NCBI GenBank assembly: GCA_023386635.1
Contig: JAEWJH010000058.1
Span: 1 to 21,759 of the forward strand
Origin: Pseudomonadota bacterium
Lineage (GTDB): Bacteria; Pseudomonadota; Alphaproteobacteria; Rhizobiales; Xanthobacteraceae
Reading direction: 5' to 3'
Length of the DNA: 21,759 nucleotides
This document shows, in pieces, positions 15,614 to 21,759 of the stretch (the stretch's first letter is position 1; the number at the start of each line of letters is the position of its first letter). The position numbers and the translations under genes were made by a program. The notes under the pieces were generated by a model. It had not been told where the DNA came from, ran no database searches, and saw only the letters and a program-made list of their open reading frames with translations.

Positions 15614-16645
15614 TCAGTTCCTCCAGGCCCAGCCGCCATCCGCGTAGACATCCGTGAACAGGATGTCCGTCGGCGGCATCGGCGCTGCCTTGCAAGCTTC
15701 GGTCGCCTCATCGACTTCGCGGCGCACTTCGGCGTCGATCTCGGCCATGACCTGCTCGCTGACGCCGAACTGCTTCAGACGCTCGCGATAGATCTTGATC
15801 GGATCGCGCTCTTTCCAGCGCTCCAGCTCGCCCTCGGGGCGATACTTGGCCGGGTCGGCGCGGGAATGGCCGCTGTGGCGATAGGTCAGGCACTCGATCA
15901 GCGACGGTCCCTCCCCGGCGCGCGCCTTGGCGAACGCCTTCTGCGCCTCGCGATAGACGACGTCGGCGTCGTTGCCGTCGATGACGATCTTCGGCAGCCC
16001 ATAGGCGGACGCGCGATCGCCCGCCGGGGACGGCACCGCGGTGACGTCGCCGATCGGCGTGTATTCCATGTAGAGATTGTTCTCGCAGACAAAGACCACC
16101 GGCAGCTTCCAGACCGCCGCGAAGTTCAGCGCCTCGTGGAACGCGCCAATATTGGTGGTGCCGTCACCGAAGAAGCAGACCGACACGTCCTTGTCGCCGC
16201 GATACTGCGCGCGCCACGCGGCGCCGCAGGCGATCGGCAGATGCGCGCCGATGATGGCGTAGGAGCCCATCACTCCGTGCTCTTCCGAGGTGAGATGCAT
16301 CGAGCCACCCTTGCCGCGCATCAGGCCGTTGTCCTTCTGCATCAGCTCGCCCAGCACCTTCTCGACCGAGACGCCGCGTGCCAGCGTGTGGGCGTGCCCG
16401 CGATAGGTGCAGAACGACAGGTCGCCCTTCTGCATCGCCTCGGCGAAACCGGCCGCGACCGCCTCCTGACCGAGCGAGAGATGGCTCGTGCCCTTCACCA
16501 GGTTCTGCAGGAACAGGTCGAAGGCGCGCTGTTCGGCCTCGCGCAGACGGATCTGCGAGCGATAAAGGGCGAGGCGCTTCTCCTCGCCGATATCGTCATT
16601 GGCCGGCGTTCCGGCCGTGGATGGTTTCGCAGCCATGGGTTTCAT
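15614..16645 (-). CDS. 2-oxoacid/acetoin dehydrogenase E1 component, alpha subunit
   Basis: This is the ThDP-binding half of E1, with 343 residues. The cofactor motif is complete: GDG at 160-162 and NN at 189-190 (VCFFGDGTTNIG...FVCENN). Other family landmarks are YRGHAHTLARG (81-91), MRGKGGSMHL (109-118) and the flexible active-site loop TYRHSGHSRADP. The length and the GVMGSYAIIGAHLPIACGAA segment fit AcoA/PdhA-type E1-alpha, not the branched-chain enzyme, but the keto or diketo substrate is open. GGAG lies 7 bases before the ATG at 16645; a second Met at codon 4 is a possible alternative start. It follows the beta-hydroxyacid dehydrogenase gene by 21 bases and so belongs to the same operon. 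Confidence 0.93.
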   Translation of the reverse strand: MKPMAAKPSTAGTPANDDIGEEKRLALYRSQIRLREAEQRAFDLFLQNLVKGTSHLSLGQEAVAAGFAEAMQKGDLSFCTYRGHAHTLARGVSVEKVLGELMQKDNGLMRGKGGSMHLTSEEHGVMGSYAIIGAHLPIACGAAWRAQYRGDKDVSVCFFGDGTTNIGAFHEALNFAAVWKLPVVFVCENNLYMEYTPIGDVTAVPSPAGDRASAYGLPKIVIDGNDADVVYREAQKAFAKARAGEGPSLIECLTYRHSGHSRADPAKYRPEGELERWKERDPIKIYRERLKQFGVSEQVMAEIDAEVRREVDEATEACKAAPMPPTDILFTDVYADGGWAWRN

Positions 16646-16666
16646 GGTGTCACTCCGCGGTCCGCG

Positions 16667-17623
16667 TTACAGCCCGGTGCCGACGTTCTTGTTCTCGCTC
16701 TCGAGCTTCATGCCCGACAGTTCCGCCATGGTCTCGGCCATCTTGGCGAAGTCCTGCGCCAGGATGTCCTTGCTGTTCGGCTGCGACAGCGCCTTGCCGA
16801 TGTGCTGCTGCAGCACTTCGCGCGTCGCCGCCGTCACCGGCATCGGCACGTCCCATTCGCGACCGAGTTCGAGGCCGAGATCGAGGTCCTTGCGCAGCAG
16901 TTCCGGCGTGAACGTCGTGGTCCAGTCGAGATTGACCAGCGCCGGCGTCTTGTAGGCGGTGAACATCGAGCCCATCACGCCGTTGTTCATGAACGACAGG
17001 AAGGCGTGGCGCGGCACGCCCATCTTGTTGGCGAGCAGCGTGATCTCGATCAGGTTCTCGATCACGACGCCGAGCATGACGTTGTGCGCGATCTTGCAGA
17101 TGCGGGCGAGATCGCCCTCGCCGACATAGGACACGCCCTTCGGCGCGAACACCTCGATGATCGGCATCACCTGCTTGGCGGCCGCTTCCGGACCCGAGAC
17201 CACCGCCGACAGCTTGCCGGCCTTGATCACCTGACCGTTGCCGGACACCGGCGAGGCCACGAGCTCGATATTGCGCTCCTTGAGCCGCTTCGAGATGTTG
17301 ATCGAGTCCTCGACCGAGATGGTCGAGCAGTCGACGAAGATCTTCGGCAGTGCGCCCTTAGCGTTCGTAACGATGCCGTTCTTGCCGAAATAAACCTCTT
17401 CGAGGTCGGGACCAGCCGAGACGATCGTGAACAGCACATCGACGCCGGCGAGATCGACCGGATTGTCGACGATCTTGCCGCCGAGCTTGGCGAGCGGCTC
17501 GGCCTTGGACTTGGTCCGGTTCCAGATCGACACATCGTGTCCGGCCTTGAGCAGACGCTCCGCCATCTGGAAGCCCATGCGGCCGACGCCGATCCAGCCA
17601 AGCTTGAGTTTCTTGTCAGTCAT
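16667..17623 (-). CDS. NAD(P)-dependent beta-hydroxyacid dehydrogenase (3-hydroxyisobutyrate / tartronate-semialdehyde reductase family)
   Basis: This enzyme interconverts a beta-hydroxy acid and its semialdehyde or keto form with NAD(P). In the 318-residue protein the Rossmann motif GWIGVGRMGFQMA is at 9-21. DCSTIS (98-103) and a variant substrate motif SPVSGNGQVIKAG (124-136) follow, where the family usually has PVSGG. The catalytic Lys177 sits in CKIAHNVML. The C-terminal all-alpha domain includes DLDLGLELGREWDVPMP. The ATG at 17623 was chosen because it gives the normal N terminus, with AAGGA upstream; the frame extends to 17815 but would overlap the M24 gene. The usual cofactor discriminator after strand 2 reads WNRTKSK, with Arg36 and Lys38/Lys40, favouring NADP (inference). 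Confidence 0.92.
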   Translation of the reverse strand: MTDKKLKLGWIGVGRMGFQMAERLLKAGHDVSIWNRTKSKAEPLAKLGGKIVDNPVDLAGVDVLFTIVSAGPDLEEVYFGKNGIVTNAKGALPKIFVDCSTISVEDSINISKRLKERNIELVASPVSGNGQVIKAGKLSAVVSGPEAAAKQVMPIIEVFAPKGVSYVGEGDLARICKIAHNVMLGVVIENLIEITLLANKMGVPRHAFLSFMNNGVMGSMFTAYKTPALVNLDWTTTFTPELLRKDLDLGLELGREWDVPMPVTAATREVLQQHIGKALSQPNSKDILAQDFAKMAETMAELSGMKLESENKNVGTGL

Positions 17624-17647
17624 TTTCGGTTGATCCTTGTAGGTCGC

Positions 17648-17671
17648 GCGCCGGCGACACAGCGCCGGCGC
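17648..17671 (-). other. Intercistronic hairpin between the M24 and hydroxyacid dehydrogenase genes
   Basis: GCGCCGGCG (17648-17656) and CGCCGGCGC (17663-17671) form a perfect 9-bp stem with a 6-base loop. No T run follows on either strand, so it is not a classical terminator. It may stabilise or process the operon mRNA. Confidence 0.5.
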
Positions 17672-17691
17672 CGTGAAGCAAAGGGTGAAGC

Positions 17692-18993
17692 TCAGTAACG
17701 GTTGGCGATCGGCAGTTCTTCCGCCGGGAACAGCGAGATCACGCGGCAGCCCTTGTCGGTCACCACCACTTCTTCCTCGATGCGCGCCGCCGAATAGCCA
17801 TCGGTCGCCGGGCAATAGGTTTCGATCGCGAACACCATGCCCTCCTTGATCTCGGTCGGATGATCCATCGAGACCACGCGGGAGATGATCGGCCGCTCGT
17901 GCAGCGCGAGGCCGAGGCCGTGCGCGAACTGCAGGCCGAACGCCGACATTTCATCCGGGAAGCCGAACTTGTCCGCGGTCGGGAACGCCTCGCAGATATG
18001 CGCGGTCGATGCGCCGGGCTTGATCCGCGCCATGGCGTTGTCGAGCCATTCGCGCGCCTTCTTGTACGCATCGTGCTGCGCCGGCGTCGCCCGGCCGACA
18101 TTGAACGTGCGGTAGTAGCAGGTGCGATAGCCCATGAACGACTGCAGGATGTCGAAGAACGCCTGGTCGCCGGGACGGATCATGCGGTCGGTGAAGTTGT
18201 GCGGATGCGGGTTGCAGCGCTCGCCGGAAATGGCGTTGACCGCTTCCACGTCGTCCGAACCGTGGGTGTAGAGGAACTTGTTGACCTCGGCGACGATGTC
18301 GTTCTCGCGCACGCCGGGGCGCAATTCGCGATTGATGAGGTCATAGGCGCCGTCGACCATCGCCGCGGCACGATTGAGCAGCGCGATCTCGTCGATGTTC
18401 TTGATCTCGCGCGCTTCCAGCATGGTCTGCTGGCCGTCGACGATGTTGAGGCCGAGCTTCTGCAGCTGGAACATCATCGGCGGCTCGATGATGTCGACGC
18501 CGATCGGCATCTTCTCGACGCCGGCTTCCTTCAGGAGGCCATAAAGCTCCTTGGCATGGCGCTCCATCAGGCCGAAGTCCGGATGCACGGTACCGCGCAG
18601 GCCGACGAGACCGGCGCGCATGTTGTTCGGCTCGAGCCACGGGCAATAGAGCTTGTGATGCACCGCCGCCGAACCGAAGTCCCACAGGACCGGTTCGCCG
18701 CCGCGCGTCAGCAGCGCCCAGCGCGAAAGCTTGTCGCGTTCCCACTCGCCGATTTTGGTCGAGGTGATGTAGCGGATATTGTTGACGTCGAAGGTGATCA
18801 GCGCGCCGAGTTCGGAATTCTCCAGCGCCTGACGCACGCGGCCGATACGATATTTGTGGAGCCGCTGGTAATTCACCCGCTCTTCGAAATCGACACCCAT
18901 GGTGCCGAGCGCGGGCAGATGGCGTCCCCAATTATAGCGCGGGTTGATGTCGTCCGGGTCAACCTTGCGCAGACCGCGTGTGATGTCGTCCAT
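17692..18993 (-). CDS. M24 (pita-bread fold) family protein, creatinase/DddP-like, with altered metal site
   Basis: This is a 433-residue protein with an N-terminal creatinase-like domain (about 40-190; FDVNNIRYITSTKIGEWERD) and a C-terminal pita-bread domain (about 200-425). Of the five metal ligands of M24 peptidases, four positions are kept: Asp281 (FFDIL), His358 (FAHGLGLALH), Glu391 (FAIETY) and one of Glu406-408 (RIEEEVVV). The second aspartate, expected 11 residues after Asp281, is Cys292 (GYRTCYYRTF). It is therefore unlikely to be an ordinary Xaa-Pro aminopeptidase. Non-peptidase relatives that act on small molecules include creatinase, ectoine hydrolase and the DMSP lyase DddP. The ATG at 18993 has AGGAGT upstream. 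As second gene of the operon it probably acts on the inducing substrate, which I cannot name. Confidence 0.85.
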   Translation of the reverse strand: MDDITRGLRKVDPDDINPRYNWGRHLPALGTMGVDFEERVNYQRLHKYRIGRVRQALENSELGALITFDVNNIRYITSTKIGEWERDKLSRWALLTRGGEPVLWDFGSAAVHHKLYCPWLEPNNMRAGLVGLRGTVHPDFGLMERHAKELYGLLKEAGVEKMPIGVDIIEPPMMFQLQKLGLNIVDGQQTMLEAREIKNIDEIALLNRAAAMVDGAYDLINRELRPGVRENDIVAEVNKFLYTHGSDDVEAVNAISGERCNPHPHNFTDRMIRPGDQAFFDILQSFMGYRTCYYRTFNVGRATPAQHDAYKKAREWLDNAMARIKPGASTAHICEAFPTADKFGFPDEMSAFGLQFAHGLGLALHERPIISRVVSMDHPTEIKEGMVFAIETYCPATDGYSAARIEEEVVVTDKGCRVISLFPAEELPIANRY

Positions 18994-19196
18994 GGGACAC
19001 TCCTGAATTCGCGCCCTCGCGGGCAGATTGTAAAAACCCGGCCATAACGCTGCCGCCACCGCCCAGAGGGGCAGGCGGCAATCGCGATCAAGCGGCCGAG
19101 GCCGTTATCCTGCGAATGCGCGGCGCAGACAACCAGCGGATTGCGGCGAACCGGCAATGCTGCCCTGCGGCAGAATGGCCGGCGACGCCCCGCCCG

Positions 19197-19850
19197 CTAC
19201 GCAGCCGACGAGTTCGGCGTCGGCTTCGACTTGGCCCAGTAGTCGGCCTGCGCCTTCGACGTCTTCAACTCGTCCATCGTCTTGAAGCCGGGCGCCATCG
19301 AGGCGTCGGTACCGGCGAGAATCTGGTGATGCTCGATATTGAGCGTGCGCAGCCAGCGCTGCTGCCCCATGGTGATCGCGACGAAATAGCCGATCTCGAC
19401 GATCTCGGGCTCGGAGAAATGCTGGTGCAGGCGCGCCCACAGCTTGTCGTCGGCCGGCAGGTCCCAGGTGATGCATTCCGCGTAGGCGAGTGCCGCCTTC
19501 TGCTTGTCGTTGTAGCGCGACGAACTCTCGAAATTGATCAGGTCGGCGTAATCTTCCTCGACCAGACCGGCCTTCGCGGACTTCATCGAGCGCTGGTTGC
19601 CGCAGAACTCGCATAGCACCGAGCGCGACACGTAGATGCGGCACAGTTCCTTGATGTTGTGGTCGGCCACGCCCTGGTGGAACACGTCGCGCCAGGTGTT
19701 GGCAAAGGACCAGAAGGTCGCCGGGACGTGGGCGCGGATCGCCTGGCTTTCGGGCCGGGGGGTCCCCTCCCGGCGGCAACGGTCGAGTTCGGCCAGCATC
19801 GCCTGATCGGTGATGGTGGCGGGGTCGACGTAGCTGATACGCGGAGCCAT
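19197..19850 (-). CDS. Carboxymuconolactone decarboxylase / AhpD-like protein
   Basis: This 217-residue protein belongs to the all-helical CMD/AhpD family, which includes peroxidase-like disulfide reductases and decarboxylases. A CxxC pair is present as Cys80 and Cys83 (VLCEFCGNQR). The histidine that normally follows four residues after the second cysteine in AhpD (CxxCxxxH) is Arg87 here, so the AhpD proton-relay mechanism is incomplete. A second conserved stretch, PEIVEIGYFVAITMGQQRW, covers the next helical hairpin, and the tail is Lys/Ser/Pro-rich. The ATG at 19850 was chosen for the AGGAGAG 6 bases upstream; the frame opens further but crosses the promoter. It is the first gene of the LacI-controlled operon and is followed by 203 bases without a gene. 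Its chemical role is unknown. Confidence 0.85.
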   Translation of the reverse strand: MAPRISYVDPATITDQAMLAELDRCRREGTPRPESQAIRAHVPATFWSFANTWRDVFHQGVADHNIKELCRIYVSRSVLCEFCGNQRSMKSAKAGLVEEDYADLINFESSSRYNDKQKAALAYAECITWDLPADDKLWARLHQHFSEPEIVEIGYFVAITMGQQRWLRTLNIEHHQILAGTDASMAPGFKTMDELKTSKAQADYWAKSKPTPNSSAA

Positions 19851-19916
19851 GGCGTCTCTCCTCTGTTCTGATCCCGGTTCAGATCGGTCCGGCAGGTCGG
19901 ATCGGACCATTTTCTG

Positions 19917-19926
19917 CAAACGTTTG
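19917..19926. promoter_or_regulatory. LacI-family operator O1 (operon side)
   Basis: The perfect 10-bp palindrome CAAACGTTTG has a central CG, typical of LacI/GalR-family operators. It lies within an 18-base stretch (TTTTCTG before, T after) shared exactly with O2. It overlaps the predicted transcription start of the catabolic operon and lies 67 bases upstream of the CMD gene start, which fits repression. Confidence 0.85.
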
Positions 19927-19932
19927 TATTTT

Positions 19933-19962
19933 TAGATAGCCCGCTTAGATTAAGTCTGTCAA
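19933..19962 (-). promoter_or_regulatory. Promoter of the seven-gene catabolic operon
   Basis: On the minus strand a perfect -35 TTGACA (19962-19957) is followed after 18 bases by TATCTA (19938-19933), which keeps the first three consensus bases of the -10. The predicted start of transcription near 19926 falls at the edge of operator O1. Confidence 0.6.
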
Positions 19963-19994
19963 GGCAGCCTTCTGGCGTCGTGGACATTTTTCTG

Positions 19995-20004
19995 CAAACG
20001 TTTG
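19995..20004. promoter_or_regulatory. LacI-family operator O2 (regulator side)
   Basis: This is a second exact CAAACGTTTG, 78 bp centre-to-centre from O1 and 59 bases before the regulator start codon. It probably gives autoregulation, and perhaps cooperative looping with O1. The spacing is not a whole number of helical turns (about 7.4). No convincing -10/-35 pair for the regulator gene was seen around it. Confidence 0.8.
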
Positions 20005-20062
20005 TTCAGTTTGGCCTTCGCTCCTGTCTTCTCTACAAACGCGGCCAGAGCCGCACATTGTC

Positions 20063-21094
20063 ATGACCGTCGCCAGCAAACCGCCCGTTACGATGAAGGA
20101 CGTCGCAACCGCGACGGGCGTCCATTATTCCACCGTTTCCCGGGCGCTCAACCCCGCGACGCGCGATCTGGTCAAACCGCAGATTGCCGCCCGCATCCTG
20201 CAGACCGCCCGCGAACTCGGCTATCGCACCAACTCGCTCGCCTCCAGCCTGCGCACCAAGCGGTCGCGCGTGGTCGGCGTAGTGGTGCCTGACATCGCCA
20301 GCCTGCTGTTTCCGCCGATCCTCGAGGGGATCGAGCACGCCCTGCTGAAGGAAGGCTACATGACGATCGTCGGCAACTCCGCCAACGATCCGGAGCGTCA
20401 CCGGCGAGTTCTCACCGGGATGATGGAGCGGCAGGTCGACGGGCTGATCCTCGCATCGGCCACCCTGAACGATCCCATTCCCGACGAATGGTTCGAGAAC
20501 CGCGCGCCGATCGTTCTGATGAACCGCACCGACGAATCCGGACGTGCGCCCGCCGTCGTCAACGACGACATGCGCGGCATCGGGCTTGCCGTCCGGCACC
20601 TCGTCGATCTCGGCCACAAGCGCATCATCCATATCGCCGGCCCGGACTTCCTCTCCACCGGCGCGGTGCGCCAGCGCGCGTTCAAGCTCGCGTGCAGCGA
20701 ACTCTCCGTGCCGGTCAACCGGCATTCGATCATCGAAGCCACATCGTTCACGCGCGAGGCCGGCAAGATCGCCTGCCTGGAAGCTTTGGCGAAAAATCCC
20801 GCGGTGACCGGGCTCGTCGCGGCCAACGATCTGATTGCGCTCGGCTGCTACGACGCCCTCGCGGAGAAGGGCCTGTCCTGCCCGGAGGACATCTCGATCA
20901 CCGGCTATAATGACTCGCCGTTTGTCGATCTGGTGCGCCCGCCCCTCACTTCGGTGCGGGTCGACCAGCGCGAAATGGGGCTTGAAGCCGCGCGCATCCT
21001 GCTCGCCCGCATGGCCGGACATCACGCGGTCGCGGATATCCTGCTGCGCCCCGAATTCGTGGCGAGACGGTCGACCGCCGTCCCGAGAAAATAA
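20063..21094 (+). CDS. LacI/GalR-family transcriptional regulator
   Basis: This is a 343-residue regulator of usual family length. The helix-turn-helix is at 10-30 (TMKDVATATGVHYSTVSRALN), followed by the hinge helix around 54-66 (TNSLASSLRTKRS). A periplasmic-binding-protein-like effector domain (VVGVVVPDIASLLFPPILEGIE onward) runs to the end, including NDLIALGCYDAL and ITGYNDSPFVDLVRPPLTSV. It diverges from the catabolic operon, and two matching palindromic operators lie in the gap, so it almost certainly controls that operon and itself. The effector is unknown; LacI-family regulators mostly sense sugars or related small molecules, generally derived from the pathway they control. The Shine-Dalgarno sequence is weak at the ATG at 20063; a second Met at codon 11 would cut into the HTH and is unlikely. 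Confidence 0.93.
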   Translation: MTVASKPPVTMKDVATATGVHYSTVSRALNPATRDLVKPQIAARILQTARELGYRTNSLASSLRTKRSRVVGVVVPDIASLLFPPILEGIEHALLKEGYMTIVGNSANDPERHRRVLTGMMERQVDGLILASATLNDPIPDEWFENRAPIVLMNRTDESGRAPAVVNDDMRGIGLAVRHLVDLGHKRIIHIAGPDFLSTGAVRQRAFKLACSELSVPVNRHSIIEATSFTREAGKIACLEALAKNPAVTGLVAANDLIALGCYDALAEKGLSCPEDISITGYNDSPFVDLVRPPLTSVRVDQREMGLEAARILLARMAGHHAVADILLRPEFVARRSTAVPRK

Positions 21095-21233
21095 GACGGC
21101 ATCGCGTGCGTGGCCGCAGCCGCCGCCATGAAGCTCGAAGATACACGTCGATCTCGTCACGCCATGGCCGGGCATAGCGCGCGAAGACGCGCGTGAACGC
21201 GTTGATGGCTCGCAGAGCGAAGGCGGGCGTCGC

Positions 21234-21259
21234 CACAAGTCGGCCTTGGCCGACTTGTG
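21234..21259. other. Long perfect hairpin downstream of the regulator gene
   Basis: CACAAGTCGGCC (21234-21245) and GGCCGACTTGTG (21248-21259) are perfectly complementary with only TT between. It lies 140 bases after the regulator stop and lacks a T run on either strand, so it may end or protect the transcript, or be part of a repeat element. Confidence 0.55.
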
Positions 21260-21318
21260 CATTGTAGAATCCCGTCTTCGGTAAACCCGAGATGGACGTG
21301 GCGGCCACGGTCTCACCA

Positions 21319-21410
21319 CGTCATGCCCGCGCTTGTCGCGGGCATCCACCTCTTTCTTCCGGGCAGCAAAGCAAGTCGTGGATGCCCGCAATGAATGCGG
21401 GCATGACAGC
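21319..21410. repeat. BIME-like palindrome doublet 3 (variant stem)
   Basis: Hairpins ATGCCCGCG (21323-21331) with CGCGGGCAT (21337-21345), and ATGCCCGCA (21382-21390) with TGCGGGCAT (21396-21404), both with 5-base loops. The flanks TCATG...CATCC and GGATG...CATGAC match those of the other doublets, but the stem core is CCCGC instead of CCGGG, indicating a sister subfamily. Confidence 0.75.
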
Positions 21411-21438
21411 AGAGAGACGCGTGCACAATCTCACTCCG

Positions 21439-21570
21439 CCTCATCCTGAGGAGGCCGCGAAGCGGCCGTCTCGAAGGATGGCGGCCACAGTCCCGCAGTA
21501 GTCCATAGTTTGAGACGCCCGGCTCCGGGCTCCCTCGGGTCAAGCCCGAGGGCAAGCTCTCACCATGAGG
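21439..21570. repeat. Interspersed repeat element, copy B (about 132 bp)
   Basis: It begins CCTCATCCTGAGGAGGCCGC and ends CTCACCATGAGG, like copy A at 11464-11589, in the same orientation. The left half is nearly identical; the right half differs by carrying an extra hairpin, CCCTCGGG (21532-21539) with CCCGAGGG (21545-21552). Confidence 0.8.
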
Positions 21571-21599
21571 CTCCGAGGGAGGCGCGCTCCTTCCATCCC

Positions 21600-21688
21600 G
21601 TCATGGCCGGGCTTGACCCGGCCATCCCGCTTAGGCGGCGCATGTGCTCACCTGATCGGGATCACCGGGACAAGCCCGGTGATGACGG
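21600..21688. repeat. BIME-like palindrome doublet 4
   Basis: Hairpins ATGGCCGGG (21603-21611) with CCCGGCCAT (21617-21625), and ATCACCGGG (21661-21669) with CCCGGTGAT (21675-21683), with loops CTTGA and ACAAG. This is the cleanest copy of the doublet and can serve as the reference layout. Confidence 0.8.
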
Positions 21689-21714
21689 GGAGGGAGCGTG
21701 GCGTTTCAAAACTA

Positions 21715-21741
21715 TTGACTTTCTTCCTATATGCCTATAAT
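21715..21741 (+). promoter_or_regulatory. Near-consensus sigma70 promoter facing out of the window
   Basis: TTGACT (21715-21720) and a perfect TATAAT (21736-21741) are separated by 15 bases, slightly shorter than optimal, in a sharply AT-richer stretch. It should drive a gene or RNA beginning beyond the right edge. Confidence 0.5.
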
Positions 21742-21759
21742 CCTATCCCTGTCCTGTTC

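Larger units (their letters stand above)
21095..21759. other. Gene-free region with repeats and a promoter at the edge
   Basis: No ORF here has a start site, family resemblance or codon pattern that would support a gene. The stretch holds a long hairpin (21234-21259), two palindrome doublets (21319-21410 and 21600-21688), the second copy of the interspersed repeat (21439-21570) and an outward promoter (21715-21741). Positions 21155-21230 contain a fragment resembling one arm of a palindromic element (GCCATGGCCGGGCATAGC) without its partner. Confidence 0.6.

Noticed and set aside
15866..17698. 610-residue plus-strand open frame
   Set aside because: It spans antisense across two real genes (E1-alpha and the hydroxyacid dehydrogenase) with no recognisable motif, so it is a shadow.
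17692..18993. Identification of the M24 protein as the DMSP lyase DddP
   Set aside because: The fold and the N-terminal FD..NIRY segment are alike, but the DddP metal-ligand aspartates are not all conserved and no other DMSP or acrylate gene is present.
18873..19157. 94-residue minus-strand ORF in the gap between the CMD and M24 genes
   Set aside because: It overlaps the start of the M24 gene in another frame, has no plausible ribosome binding site and shows no family resemblance.
21319..21688. CRISPR-like array
   Set aside because: The repeats are paired palindromic hairpins of two subtypes without regular unique spacers, leader or cas genes; they fit BIME-like elements.

Overview
The window is high-GC DNA with tight gene packing and strong codon-position bias. 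Its gene families (RlmE after a Ppx/GppA phosphatase, CoxL-like molybdoenzymes, N-acetylglutaminylglutamine (NAGGN) amidotransferase) and its CCGGG-type palindromic doublets suggest an alphaproteobacterium of the Bradyrhizobium/Rhodopseudomonas/Afipia kind. That placement is an inference from content, not from a marker-gene comparison. No rRNA, tRNA, transposase, phage gene or CRISPR array was seen.

Layout. Positions 1-2102: the end of a small basic ORF at the edge, then rlmE and a Ppx/GppA phosphatase gene on the minus strand, overlapping as ATGA. Positions 2287-5950: a lone CoxL-type molybdopterin subunit and an MFS transporter, plus strand. Positions 6037-7941: a structured leader, a 10-codon leader ORF and an AsnB-like NAGGN amidotransferase. 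Positions 7961-9587: an EgtC/YafJ-like class II glutamine amidotransferase and a secreted L,D-transpeptidase with its own terminator, minus strand. Positions 9762-11453: an acetolactate-synthase-like ThDP enzyme of unknown substrate, plus strand.

The most interesting part is 11597-21094: a LacI-family regulator diverges from a seven-gene minus-strand cluster. In transcription order it encodes a CMD/AhpD-like protein, an M24 creatinase-like protein with a broken metal site, a beta-hydroxyacid dehydrogenase, E1-alpha, E1-beta, a succinate-semialdehyde-type aldehyde dehydrogenase, and a lipoyl E2 acyltransferase. Two identical CAAACGTTTG palindromes lie in the regulator/operon gap, and one falls at the predicted start of transcription of the operon. 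The set resembles an acetoin-dehydrogenase system (E1/E2 plus aldehyde dehydrogenase) fed by a hydrolase and a hydroxyacid dehydrogenase. It looks like an inducible pathway that cleaves an unknown substrate to an acyl-CoA and an aldehyde. No E3 or transporter is present in the cluster.

The intergenic spaces of the right half carry repeats: four BIME-like palindrome doublets (two of them flanking the aldehyde dehydrogenase gene) and two copies of a roughly 130-bp interspersed element. The last 665 bases hold no gene I can support. They end in a near-consensus sigma70 promoter that points out of the window.
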